Origin: Agapetus fuscipes
Taxonomy: Eukaryota; Arthropoda; Insecta; Trichoptera; Glossosomatidae
Direction: 5' to 3'
DNA length: 64,000 nucleotides
Assembly (NCBI GenBank): GCA_951799405.1
Contig: OX637341.1
Span: forward strand, 18,963,659-19,027,658
In this document: positions 11,816 through 22,420 of the stretch, piece by piece
Numbering within the stretch: position 1 is the stretch's first letter
Layout: each line of letters begins with the position of its first letter
Program-made: the position numbers and the translations under genes
The notes under the pieces: generated by a model
Told to the model about the DNA's origin: nothing
Seen by the model: the letters and a program-made list of their open reading frames with translations, nothing else
The model's database searches: none

Positions 11816-12229
11816 CAAGTGTGTGGTTTTGGATATGCTACCTGTCACCTTCAGATACAGGTCCAGAAATGAACTTAATACGAGGTACTTTGTTCTCAAA
11901 CTATGTATGTATATTCTGTAAAACAGATTCACATTGTACGTCCGATTAATATTTTAGTTATTACAATACTTGGAATTTCTCCAGCGATGTATTTATTTCT
12001 ATTTTATCAGAGCTCGGGATAAATTTTATGGGCTGATAATTCACTTGAGGTTGCTGTACAAGATATGTTTAACTGTGTTAAGTCTTCACAAAACACTGCG
12101 CCACTGAATATCTCAGAACTATCAGTATAGGACGCAGTAGGGTTAAGATTGAGTGGTTCTAAGCTCTGCAGATAGTGTGACTGTAAATAAGTGATATGTT
12201 CTGCACAAGTGAAACAATTCCAATTATTT
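11816..12229. other. No recognisable feature
   Basis: Mixed-composition spacer without a supported gene or repeat. Confidence 0.5.
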
Positions 12230-12350
12230 GCAGTATGGTTGCAACTCCTGCGAATTTTTGCCGAAACCAGGGTGGCATTGACAGAAGTGAACCAAGTTTG
12301 TACAGCTCGGAGGTCAGTCTCATACCGACCTATGTATTAGTCAAGTAAAT
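12230..12350 (-). repeat. Decayed R280 fragment
   Basis: GGTGGCATTGACA, AGTGAACCA, GGTCAGTCTCATACCGACC and GTCAAGTAAA match R280 with many substitutions. Confidence 0.62.
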
Positions 12351-12593
12351 TGACGTAAAAGTGACCTGGTCTGAATGCGATCTCGGATAATTGAGGTTCT
12401 AATTTACATTACACCGCCGAAGCGTGAATCTTGTAAAGTGTAATTAAATAATTACAAATTATAATCATCAAATAATTCTCGTATATTATAATAATCTGAG
12501 TTGCAAAGATATACATTCATTTTTGAAGAATACAATTTTGTTAAGGAATGAAAAATCTTTGATCTAAATATGTAGGTGTAAAGCTGTAAGCAA

Positions 12594-12832
12594 TCTATAA
12601 TCTATAATCTAAGTTGCAAGGATATATTCATTCAAAGCTCTCAGATGTATGCCCACAAACAAACACGTGTAGTTCGCGCTTACAAATGCTGATTGTGTAC
12701 TTACAAATAAAATCCAAACCTCAAATGAACATAAGCCCTGCAACTCTTGACGACCTTCCCTGAAACAGGGGTGACACTGGCAAAGTGAACCATTTTTCAC
12801 AGTATGGGTGGTCAGCCTCATACCAACCTAGG
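12594..12832 (-). repeat. R280 repeat (subfamily B)
   Basis: Near-complete minus-strand copy from TATAATCTATAATCTAAG to GGTCAGCCTCATACCAACCT. The 70-codon open frame inside is incidental. Confidence 0.85.
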
Positions 12833-12906
12833 AATATGAATAATAGGAATATGAATAATACTCAAGGTATTAAGTCAAGGAATATGAATAATACTAATAA
12901 AAAATA

Positions 12907-13191
12907 GTTTCAATTTATAATTTTTGGATGAAATTTTTCAAGCAAAACACTGTTTATTTTCACTATAGACTTTATTTAAAAGATTAAAATCTTTAAAACA
13001 AAATTACGAACGTTTTCGACCTAGAAGGTCATCATCAGGTATCACCTGATACCTGATACCTGATGATGACCTTCTAGGTCGAAAACGTTCGTAATTTTGT
13101 TTTAAAGATTTTAATCTTTTAAATAAAGTCTATAGTGAAAATAAACAGTGTTTTGCTTGAAAAATTTCATCCAAAAATTATAAATTGAAAC
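12907..13191. repeat. Perfect 137-bp palindrome carrying two hammerhead-like motifs
   Basis: Arms 12907-13043 and 13055-13191 are exact reverse complements around an 11-bp spacer (ACCTGATACCT). Each arm holds CTGATGA, one T, the hairpin GACCT-TCT-AGGTC, then GAAAACGTTC (plus strand 13060-13090, minus strand 13008-13038). Beyond the motif each arm carries AAATAAAGTCTATAGTG and AAACAGTGTTTTG. The right side continues to the CAGTGTTAATACACAAAC segment that ends Penelope-like units. I read it as two Penelope-like ends joined head to head. Confidence 0.9.
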
Positions 13192-13250
13192 AAAATGAAT
13201 TTTCACAGTGTTAATACACAAACAATACAAAATATAAAAAATAGTTTTAT
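13192..13250 (+). repeat. Penelope-like terminal segment
   Basis: ATGAATTTTCACAGTGTTAA followed by ACACAAACAATACAAAATAT, the outer end that follows the hammerhead-like unit here and at 15120-15175, 42785-42835 and (reversed) 46060-46100. Confidence 0.72.
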
Positions 13251-13533
13251 TGAAAAATATAATTCTTTAAAAAAATAGTTCCATGTACAATAAATATATA
13301 CATAAGCAGGCACAGGCTGTTCATACTGAATTTATGTGTCAAAAAGATTCACAGCACATTGCTCATACAATGCTCTATATTTTTCCATAAGTCGCGGTAG
13401 ACCTTCTTGTGAGGTTAAAAGCTACGACACGAAAAAAACAAAAACCTCTAGGTAAGAGGTGTGCCTCTAGAAATACATAAGTACTTTGATGTTACCGAAG
13501 CTAAGAGCATACCACGGCTGGCACTTTGATCTA

Positions 13534-13778
13534 TCTATAATCTAAGCTACGAATATGTTTTATATTTAAGATTCATATTAAATGCAATACCATAAGCAGA
13601 CACGTATAAGTTCACGCTTACAAATGCCGCATGTGGATCTACAATATAAAAACTCAATATCAAATGAACATGAGCCCTGCAACTCTTGCTGAACTTCTCT
13701 GAAACAGGGGTGACATTGGCAAAGTGAACCATTTTGTACAGTATGGGTGGTCACCCTCATACCAACCTATCCGTCAAG
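13534..13778 (-). repeat. R280 repeat, near full length
   Basis: Runs from CTATCTATAATCTAAGC to CCTATCCGTCAAGGAA, ending at the fixed R280 5' boundary. Two overlapping 60-codon frames inside it are by-products. Confidence 0.85.
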
Positions 13779-13904
13779 GAATGTATACTTATTACAAAAA
13801 GCACTGTGTTTACATGTTGATTGAAAGGTTAGATTAGACGTTTACGTATTGTCATTTTTTCCCTAAAATCGTAGAATCATGATTAGGTAAATAGTAATTT
13901 TTTT

Positions 13905-14075
13905 TACAGTATGGATGGTCAGCCTCATCCCAATGCATAAGTCAAGCACTCTTTGTGGAATTTCTGCTAGATCATAAAAAGCGTAGAGCACGCGTTTTTT
14001 GCATGTGTGCTTACAAAATAAACCTGCACCTCAGCTCTACATCTCTTACCGCATTTTCCTGAACCAGGAGTGGCA
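13905..14075 (-). repeat. Decayed R280 pieces
   Basis: ACAGTATGGATGGTCAGCCT at 13905-13950 and CTTACAAAATAAACCTGCAC.. GAACCAGGAGTGGCAT near 14009-14075 are R280 segments in rearranged order. Confidence 0.55.
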
Positions 14076-14431
14076 TATCCTTACGTTTTCAAGCTAGAGC
14101 GAGATTTTTTTGAATACATAGGGGATGTAAAGTTTGACGGGAGGCCGCCAGGAATGGGTCGTTGAGGTCTGGAAGAAATGCTGAAATAAAAGCAAAGCAA
14201 ATTGCCGCTTGCATATTTAATGTTATGCAAATGAAAGATTCCATTCAGGCGCGGCTCAAGACGCCAGAGAGACTTGGCTTTTAGTTGACTACCCAAGAAA
14301 AAGGTATGTGTCAGTAAGAGAGTTTTAGATCATTGACTGGAACAATTGCTAGCCGTTGAATAATGAAGTCGTATGGAAATGAAGGCGACAGTCGAAGATA
14401 ATTTTTGGAAATGAAATAAATTTTAATGTAG
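14076..14431. other. No recognisable feature
   Basis: Contains a 71-codon minus-strand frame (14296-14081) with no motif that I recognise. I do not call it a gene. Confidence 0.5.
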
Positions 14432-14640
14432 AAAATGGTTCACTTTGCCAATATCACCCCTGTTTCGGGGAAGGTCGGCAAGAGTTGCAAGGTTTATGTT
14501 CATTTGAGATTGGGTTTTTATATTGTAGGTCCACATGCGGCATGTGTTAAAGCGAACTTATACATGTCTGCTTGTGGGAATGCGTTTAATATGAATCTTA
14601 AATGATATATATATTTGCAGCTTAGATGTAGATTTTTAGA
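14432..14640 (+). repeat. R280 repeat, 5'-truncated (subfamily C)
   Basis: From AAAATGGTTCACTTTGCCAA to CTTAGATGTAGATTTTTAG. Confidence 0.82.
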
Positions 14641-14694
14641 TTTAGAACAAGATATGGCCGTTCTCTGTATTTCCATACGTTTCACGTGTAATTA

Positions 14695-14800
14695 CGCAAC
14701 TAAGCTGCACATATAATGCCACCTAAATGTGTCACATGTAGCGTGTGAAATCTATTTACTTTTACGGACAAGAAGGCCAGCCTTACGGTAACCACTGTAT
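14695..14800 (-). repeat. Decayed SINE-B 3' part
   Basis: GCAACTAAGCTGCACATATA and TTTACTTTTACGGACAAGAA match the SINE-B 3' region with many substitutions. Confidence 0.6.
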
Positions 14801-14889
14801 CAAAAGTGATATTTCACACTTTCCAATGGGACTGGTTCTTAGTTTATGAGAATACCAAGTAAGCTTTTACCAGTATTTTATTTTGACTT

Positions 14890-15180
14890 GAACCAAAAAT
14901 TCTAATGAAACACTTTTTTATTTTCACTTGCTTATTAATTTTATTTTAAGTGAACCGAACCAAAATGTCATTTTTGTATTTCTATTGTACCTGAAGATGA
15001 TCGAGAGTTCGAAAACGTTCGTGTATATTAGTAAATTAATTAAAATGAAATTAAGAAGCAAGTGAACATAAAACAGTGTTTTTTAGATTTTTTGGTTCTT
15101 TAAAATTAGATAGAAATCAATTAATATGAATTTTAAATGTTAATACACAAACCGTACAAAATATGATTTTATTTTGAGCT
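14890..15180 (+). repeat. Penelope-like end with a hammerhead-like motif, flanked by inverted arms
   Basis: The core CTGAAGA, T, an imperfect GATCGAGAGTTC hairpin, then GAAAACGTTC lies at 14993-15022; upstream TGTAC can pair with downstream GTGTA allowing wobbles. Imperfect inverted arms lie outside it (GAACCAAAAATTC.. at about 14900 and TTTTTTGGTTC at about 15100). The unit ends AATACACAAACCGTACAAAA. Confidence 0.75.
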
Positions 15181-15874
15181 TAGAAAACTTGAAATATGGA
15201 CTTTCATAACTAGTAAAAAAAATAATCTTTAATATTTTTTCAAGTCTTCAAAAACCGATATTTGTAATCTTCCTCCCTTATAAAAAAAATCCTGAAAACA
15301 TTCAATTATTTGTAAAAGTTTTTCTTCGCGACAATATTTTCACCTTAAATGTCAATCCCCGTGACCGCGACAATTCCAAATTTATTTCAAAAGAATCAAC
15401 CCGGTTTGTTTACCCTACTATGTTTAGGCTCCGTAGTCTTTTGACGCCTTAAAAAGTGTGTTTTGTTTTTTTATTTATTTACGCCACACATGTAGTAAGC
15501 ATAGAAAACTCATTTTTGGTATCCATTTGTAATGAATTTAATGTTAAATACTCATACAGCGGTCCCACAGGTCTGCCTCTACTTATTAAGACATCATTGT
15601 AAAAGAAAAACCTTTATGAATCAGAAGGTTTTGAATGCGGCAGTCTGTTTCACTACATCGGTCCCGCAATCCGGAAGGCGCGATCCCCAAAATTAGTGCG
15701 TATTTGACGGTGAGGATGGTGACAGCACTTCTCACAGATCTCAGTGTTTACCCCCTCACACTCCCTTCAACGGGGGAAAGCATGTCTGCCAGGCATGACG
15801 GAAATATACGGTTTAGGGTTTTGAATACCATCAAACACACACGGTAGGCCAGCCTTTCAAGAAAACGAAGCCAA
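15181..15874. other. Unassigned stretch
   Basis: Holds a 70-codon plus-strand frame (15635-15847) in a GC-richer patch. It may be degraded transposon sequence, but I recognise no family. Confidence 0.45.
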
Positions 15875-16323
15875 TTTTTTTTTTTTTAAGAAATCCTGTG
15901 CGGGAGGCTCCCTAGATTCTAAAGACTCTAGGGGTCTATGACACTTGTTGTAGTGCCGCAGAGGTGTAAGAGCTTGGTCGTCGCTACAAAGCGCCAAGAC
16001 TCAAGCAATACCCAGTTGCTGTGAGGCTGGATGGACCTTTGGTGACCGGTCATTGGTAAAGGCTTATGAATTTTTCAACCCAGCGAAGAGCACATTCGAA
16101 ATATAAATGGTATATTTTTGTGCTCCGCCGGGATCCGAATCCACAACCTTCCATTTACGAGTCCGAAGTGTTGCCACTACGGACTACGGACCGGTCCAAG
16201 ATGCCAACGACACGCGGTGTACCTGAGCGGTTACCCATCCAAGCGCCGACCACGCCCAATGTTGCTTAACTTCGGTGATCTATGGGAACCGGTGCTTTCA
16301 ACATGGCTAACGTCGTCGTTGAC
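15875..16323 (-). mobile_element. SINE-A, full length: 5S rRNA-tRNA hybrid SINE
   Basis: On the minus strand the head (from about 16323 to 16205) is 5S rRNA-like: ATCACCGAAGTTAAGCAACA (5S A-box region), CTTGGATGGGTAACCGC (5S C-box region) and ACCGCGTGTCGTTGGC, the 5S 3' end. A short ATCTTGGACC link leads to a tRNA-like segment with an A-box-like TAGT..AGTGGCAACACT and a B-box-like GATTCGGATCCC, then a body of about 200 bp and an A-run. Such elements are transcribed by RNA polymerase III and moved by a partner LINE. Open frames 16066-16269 and 16118-16366 are incidental. Confidence 0.9.
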
Positions 16324-16927
16324 TATCGTCGTTGAATGTTGTTCTTTCAACACAAACGTACGTTAAATTTTCTTCCTTTCGTAAAATACATTGCGTGAAT
16401 ACTCAACTAAAAACAAAAAAAATACACAAGACACAACAGTGCATCTAGTGGATGCTTTCAACATTTTTTTTCTTTTAACGTGATGGTCGATTATTTACGT
16501 TACGTCTTATACGTTTATGATTGAAAAAAAAAACTGAACATTGTAGAGTTAAATGTTTCTTTTTATTGTGTGCCACGAAAATAATAATGCCATTGTGCGG
16601 TGGAGAAAAGAAGCTAAAACTCGATCGAAATAATTTGTTGCTTTCTTGGAAAGTCTTTGAAAAGACATTAAGCATTTTTCACACACTCCTACGTCAGTTG
16701 GGAATCAAAAGATTGCAAAGAAAAGACCGGAACTGGGTGGCGACCTTGTGTGTATGACACAACTTTAAACATTTTTCAGTGAAACGATTCTAAAGAATTG
16801 TTGAGTCGATTGAATGAAACGATGGAGCTGGGAGAATCAATCTCATTTTTGGGTGCTACGAATGAAAATTAAAAATTAGTTTGTGCGATTAATAACTTCA
16901 CAATTAGGTTATTAAATTTTTTATTAA
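16324..16927. other. No recognisable feature
   Basis: AT-rich, with short open frames on both strands (16521-16757 and others) lacking any motif I know. Confidence 0.5.
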
Positions 16928-17451
16928 ATTGGCGGTCCACAATGGCATATTGGTTCTGACATTGATGTATGGAAGTGAGGCGTGGACAGTTAATGAATGT
17001 GAACTGAGTAAAGTATGTACGGTTGAAATGGCTTACCTGAGAGCAATGGCTGGAAAGACACTGAATGATAGAGTACGTAATGATTGGGTGATGAACGAGT
17101 GTGGTATAAAAGAGAATATGAGAATGAAAGTACAAAAAAGCGCGATGAGATGGTTCGGACATCTCGAAAGAATGGATGATGAACGACTTACGAAGAAAGT
17201 GTACAAAGGAAATGTCAGAGGAAAGCGCGGAAGGGGAAGGCCGAGGAAAGAATAGTTAGACCAAATAGGTGAGATTGCAAAAGAATGGAACCTGCAGAGT
17301 GAGAATAAGAGAAGAGTATGTATGAAAAAGGTGATGAATATTGAGGAAATGAAAGTGGTTTGTAAGGACAGAAAAAAGTGGAGGCGCATCTGCGGAGGTA
17401 CCGGCCAACCCTAGTGAAACGGCGGCAGGATACAGTACAGTACAGTACAGT
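16928..17451 (+). pseudogene. LINE1 3' fragment with in-frame stop
   Basis: Matches the C-terminal part of the LINE at 22421-23937 from LAVHNGIL through MYGSEAWTVNE, MRWFGHLERMDDERL and RGKRGRGRPRKE, where TGG has become TAG (17253-17255), then to RRICGGTGQP and a stop near 17414. It lacks all of the reverse-transcriptase core. The 3' end carries four ACAGT units (GGATACAGTACAGTACAGT), showing this family's pentamer tail. LINE1 and LINE2 are my local labels. Confidence 0.88.
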
Positions 17452-17637
17452 AGGATATTAGACGAACCGTTATGGGAGAACTTAAGTCATATTTGACGTT
17501 TTAACGTCAGCTGTGTAGCCAACGTTTTTATGAGACACCCTCTCTGTACGACGACTGAAGATGATGTCATTAGCTGCGTCACCAACGAATCGTTGAAAAT
17601 GATGTAAGTTCTCCCAAAACGGTTCGTCTAGTATCCG
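17452..17637. mobile_element. MITE with about 35-bp terminal inverted repeats
   Basis: Starts GGATATTAGACGAACCGTTA and ends TAACGGTTCGTC-like (AAACGGTTCGTCTAGTATCC), inverted over about 35 bp with a few mismatches; 186 bp, no coding capacity. Inside, GACTGAAGATGATGTCA resembles the hammerhead-like core but lacks a GAAA arm. I cannot define a target duplication. Confidence 0.8.
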
Positions 17638-18984
17638 AAATGCTTAAGTACCTAATTTTAAATTATAAACATACCCAACGACGGTAATTCCAGCGTAAAA
17701 CTAATAAAAATAAGTAGTTTGGTCAAGAGTGTGTTATTTTCAAAAACATTCAATCCCTTTTTAGAGCTGAAAAATAAAAAACAACATAAAAAATCATAAC
17801 TATACGTTCATTTGTCAAGGTTAACACACTAAGGAAGAAAATGTCAATTTTCATTTCAAATACAAAAGCAAAAAAACGAATTTTCCTTTCCTCCAATTAT
17901 ACATGTCTGCTTGTGGGAATGCATTTAATATAAATTTTAAATGATGTGTATCTTTGCAGCTTAGATTAGATTAGATAAGATTAGATTCCTTTCAAAGATG
18001 CACTTTTTTATGTTTTATTTTTTTCAATTAAAGCTTAACAATATTTCCGGTAAGTTTTTGCGAAAATTTATCGCAATGAACACACAACCACGAGAAACAT
18101 CGTTTTGCATTGATTTTCATCAAAAAACGGTAGAAATTTTACAAAAATAACAAATTTAAATTTACCGCTTTTCAAATTAAATTTACACCAAAAATAGGCT
18201 TTGGTAATACCTTTCTAAAAGCGGGCTTATTTACCCATAATAATGTATTGAAATTCCTGAAAATCATCGTGAAGCTTTTCACTCTGGATCGGGTTTATAA
18301 AGAATATCAAATTCCTTCATCCTATCTAATTAATTAATTATTATTTTAGCAGGAGCTTTTAAAATATTATTATTGTTAACGCGTTGGGTAAAAGCTCAGC
18401 AACCAAAACATACAACACTACGTTTAAAATCAACGATAGCATATATATAAATACGTGTAAAATTAAACACCCACCAGGATCGCTGTTTTAGTATGCAATC
18501 ATTTTTAGCTTAACGCTATGATTAAGTTTAAAAGTAAAATTGTATACTTCGGATCTGAAACGCTAAGTCCAAAATTAATTGCGTACGTCAAAAGAGTGTG
18601 TGATTAATTTCCAGCATTTTATTATTTTTTTCACCCAACATTTCTCTTCATATAAATGCGCAAAAAACGGACTATATTATTTTGTATTGTGCTTTGCTTT
18701 GTTGACAGATTAAACAAAGGTGTTTAAAGGTTTTTTTTTAAGTCAGTTTTTTCATTATTGTATAAAAGGCTTACACAAGATGTGAATTTCAAAAAAAAAA
18801 AATGGGTTTTAAAACACCTTTTTTTTCAAATTTTGTTTGTATATTTACGGCGTTAAAATTCATTTTGAACTATTGATTTCAATATCACTCTCAATATTCC
18901 AGTTCAACTGAATTCAGCTGTTAATAATAATTATCATTCACAGTGTTGCTATATACGAGCAAATCTAAAAAGTCTAAATATAAG
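17638..18984. other. AT-rich intergenic stretch with one R280 scrap
   Basis: No gene found. ATTATACATGTCTGCTTGTG to TTAGATTAGATAAGATTAG at about 17895-17975 is an R280 tail fragment (+). Confidence 0.55.
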
Positions 18985-19225
18985 CTGCAAATATATAATA
19001 TATATATCATTCAAGATTCATATTAAACGCATTCGCACAAGCATAAATGTATAATTTCGCGCTAACACATGCCGCATGTGGACCTACAATATAAAAACCC
19101 AATCTCAAATGAACATAAGCCCTGCAACTCTTGCCGACCTTCCCTGAAACAGGGGTGACATTGGCAAAGTGAAACATTTTTTTACAGTATGGGTGGTCAG
19201 CCTCATACCAACCTATAAGTCAAGG
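18985..19225 (-). repeat. R280 repeat, near full length (subfamily C)
   Basis: From AAGCTGCAAATATATAATAT to ACCTATAAGTCAAGGA, ending at the fixed 5' boundary. Confidence 0.85.
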
Positions 19226-19257
19226 AGCCATTAAAAATAAAAGAAAACATTACGCTT

Positions 19258-19322
19258 TAACGCAACTAAGCTACACATATAGTGTTACTTCTTGCCTGCG
19301 TTTTCCCCCAAGGGGTTGTACG
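19258..19322 (-). repeat. SINE-B 3' fragment
   Basis: AACGCAACTAAGCTACACAT through CCCCCAAGGGG, the SINE-B 3' end only. Confidence 0.72.
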
Positions 19323-19657
19323 CTTTTATATCATTATTTGATTATATTCGTTTCAAATACATGCAGGTAAAATACAACATCTAAAAATGTTAATTCTTCA
19401 TTCATGTGCAGAATGTTCACAGAAACTTTCCGGCTCATTCGCTTTGCCCGCCACGACTCTAAAAAGCGCACAGCCTTCCTCCATCAATCACAGTCGCTGG
19501 CAATTAACGTTTTGTCCTGGGCTCGCGTATGAAATGTAGGATCCTTTAGATGGGACGCTTTTGTGAACAATGCTCCTGGAAGAGGCGCTGCCGTTTTGCT
19601 TGGATTCCTTTCAAACCGGGACAGAACATAATGGATAGTTGTTGAAATAAGGGGCAT
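19323..19657. other. No recognisable feature
   Basis: Mixed-composition spacer without supported genes. Confidence 0.5.
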
Positions 19658-20058
19658 CGGCGGTTAAAAGGCAGTAGGGCACAAGCGACATTTTGGTCAA
19701 AAATGAGTTATGAATGCTATCCTACTTGAAATTTCCCGCTCATTCTAATGCACTAACTCCCATAGCTCTACGATGATTTTTGTGTTGTTAATGCCCAAGA
19801 AAACAACTGCGTTTTCGAAGTATAGTTGTTGATGTAACCGACAAGATTTTGGCCTTGTGTCGTAAAAAAATCGTAAAACATCGTAAAACCACATTATTAG
19901 GAATAATGCCTTTATTTGTTTTAATTTTAGAGCTATTTGATTCTATATGATAAAACATAAAAAAAAGTTATGCCATTTTTCTGCAATCTCACACTTTAAA
20001 CTGCTCTCCTGAACAATTAAGTTTATGTCGCTTATGCCCTACTGCCTTTTAACCGTCG
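19658..20058. mobile_element. MITE family M2 (CGACGGTT ends), 401 bp
   Basis: Terminal inverted repeats of about 35 bp: CGGCGGTTAAAAGGCAGTAG at the left, CTACTGCCTTTTAACCGTCG at the right. Flanks are GCAT and ACAT, a nearly matched 4-bp target duplication. Related copies lie at 39187-40251 and 46012-46623. There is no coding sequence; it probably depends on a DNA transposase elsewhere. Confidence 0.85.
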
Positions 20059-20221
20059 ACATGTGTTTTTGAGTATAAACATACTTTGTTAATAGTTCTA
20101 ATATATATTTTTTTTCAAAAAAAAAAAATTGTGGAAAGGAATGCATCCACCAACCTCTTTTGCCTGGTCAGTTGTCTTCATGCGAAAGCAGAAGTTTGTG
20201 TTCATGTAATGGCATCTGTTG

Positions 20222-20333
20222 AACCAATGTCGAAGTTATGGTCAAGTGGGCTAGACGCAAGATCGAACCAACGATATTCGGTTCCAAATACGCTAGTCGA
20301 ACATGCGCCTCTACCCACTCAGCCATAACACCA
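20222..20333 (-). repeat. tRNA-derived SINE head (Ser/Leu-like), SINE-C
   Basis: On the minus strand GTTATGGCTGAGTGGGTAGA resembles the D-arm/A box of Ser/Leu tRNAs, and ATCGTTGGTTCGATCTTGCG supplies the T-arm/B box after an extended variable region. Acceptor pairing is not convincing and an A-run follows near 20118-20130, so I call it a SINE rather than a tRNA gene. Confidence 0.65.
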
Positions 20334-20344
20334 ACATTATTATA

Positions 20345-20715
20345 TGATGATTAATTTGATGAGCGCTCTTTTTTTGGGAATCACACCTTAAGAGCCCCCT
20401 GCGAGCTTGATCGTCGCTCTATAAAGCGCCAATTCTCAAGCAAGACCCAGGTGCTGTAAGGCTGGATGGACCTGTGGTGAATTATTCAAAAACTATTCCG
20501 AGCCCACTTTACACTTTCAAACAGCGCTCACCAAATAAATCATCCTTATTATTTATTTGGTGAGCGCTGTTTTTGTGTGAACCACACCTCAAGAGCCCTC
20601 TACGAGCTTTGTCATCGCTCTAGAAAGCGCCAATTGTCAAGCAAGACCCAGGTGGTGTAAGGCTGGACCTGTGGTGACTTATTCAAAAACAATTCCGAGC
20701 CCACTTTACACTTTC
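20345..20715 (-). repeat. Two 5'-truncated SINE-A copies in tandem
   Basis: Each copy has CTCAAGCAAGACCCAGGTG and ends at CCGAGCCCACTTTACACTTTC. Between them CAGCGCTCACCAAATAAATC meets TTATTTGGTGAGCGCTG as a hairpin (about 20523-20568). The shared end unlike other SINE-A copies suggests duplication as a unit. Confidence 0.75.
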
Positions 20716-20967
20716 ACAGAACACTAACCACTTTTACTTTCAACTGACTACGTTATTCTGCAGTAGGCTTTTTAGTCTCATTGTACGAAGAGTCTCATCT
20801 CATAGGACGTCTCATGTGAAACAATTTAGCGGGGAAGACGTCGTCTTGAAGGAATGTGAAGCGTTAAACGTTTTAGCGAGATTTTCATAATATTTTTACA
20901 TACATTGTTATGAAGTGTGTGTCAAATTTTTGAGTAGTCGATATTTTTTAAAAGCATGAATAATTCC

Positions 20968-21150
20968 TTGAATTATAGTTTCGTATGAGGCTGACCACCC
21001 ATACTGTAAAAAATGGTTCACTTTTCCAATGTCACCCCTGTTTCAGGGAATGTCGGCAAGAGTTGCATGGCTTATGTTCATTTGAGGTTTGGATTTTATT
21101 TGTAAGTACACAATCAGCATTTGTAAGCGCGAACTACACGTGTTTGTATG
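20968..21150 (+). repeat. R280 repeat (subfamily B), 3'-truncated
   Basis: Starts at TTCCTTGAATTATAG and breaks off after CTACACGTGTTTGTATG. Confidence 0.82.
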
Positions 21151-22136
21151 AATAGCTAAAAAATGGAAGGTAAAAATATAAGGATTACAATTATTTGTAA
21201 GAAATTTTAAAGTAAAATTGCTTTCTGGGTAAAAAATAAAAGAAAAATTCATGTATTGTATTACATAGTATACCGATGAACTATGTGTATAAATACAAGG
21301 AAGTGAATATACTTATTTCTGTTGATAAATTACAAAGCATTTACAATAGGATACTCAGCTTGACAACAAATGGGTATTGCTTATGAAAAAGAAACGTGTA
21401 AGATAACAATTTATTTAAAAAAAAAACAAAACTCAAGTAATTATAAATTCAGCACCTCTTGCCGCTCTTCCCTGATAATGGCAATGGCAAAGAATTACAA
21501 TAATTATTCCTTTATGTCCGGAAAAAAATCAGGTAATTTACAAACGTGTATACTCTAACGATCGGCAGGCATTTGTTTGAATTCAAAGGTTACCAAATGT
21601 GATTTCCTATTTTATAACTCCATCCTAACCTAAGTCTTAACTTAAACAAAAATTGGACTCTTTTCGGCACCTCCTTAAGTCTTATAGTCTTCATTTTTAT
21701 TTGGAAAGACTAACAAAAACTTACTTAAAAATAATTGTTCATTCGAGAGTAGATCCTGAATAGCACTCTCAATATAATCAAAGTGAAAGTGTAACTGACT
21801 AACTTTGAATTTCCTCAGCGTGAACATTTTCAGCGCTTGAGATTTTATGTCTTTGAAAGAATCAGATTAAACGTAATCGACCAGAAGAAAGTTTTTTGTT
21901 CCGCTGGTCTACTTCTATTGTTGAAAACCCAAAGATTTTGGTTCCAATTTTTTTACATGAACAAAAAAATCACTGTTCTTTTTAATGTGAACGGATCATA
22001 ATGATTGTAAACCGTTTGTTCGGATGAAATTAATGTAAATAATATGTTAAACAGTTTTTTTTTCTGAAGTACAATACAAGCACATAAATCCTCTAAAAGA
22101 ATTACAAATATAGGAGCTGTTATTACTTGACTCGTA
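21151..22136. other. No recognisable feature
   Basis: AT-rich; no gene or family that I recognise. Confidence 0.5.
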
Positions 22137-22390
22137 TTCCTTGACTTATAGGTTGGTATGAGGCTGACCACCCATCTGTAAAAAATGGTTCACTTTGCCA
22201 ATGTCACCCCTGTTTCAGGGAATGTCGGCAAGAGTTGCAGGGCTTATGTTCATTTGTGGTTTGGATTTTATTTGTAAGTACACAATCAGCATTTGTAAGC
22301 GCGAACTACACATGTTTGTTTGTGGGCATACATCTGAGAGCTTTGAATGAATATAATAATATCCTTGCAACTTAGATTATAGATTATAGA
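22137..22390 (+). repeat. R280 repeat, full length (subfamily B)
   Basis: From TTCCTTGACTTATAGG to AACTTAGATTATAGATTATA, with both ends intact. Confidence 0.88.
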
Positions 22391-22420
22391 TATTATTATT
22401 ATTATTATTATATATATATT

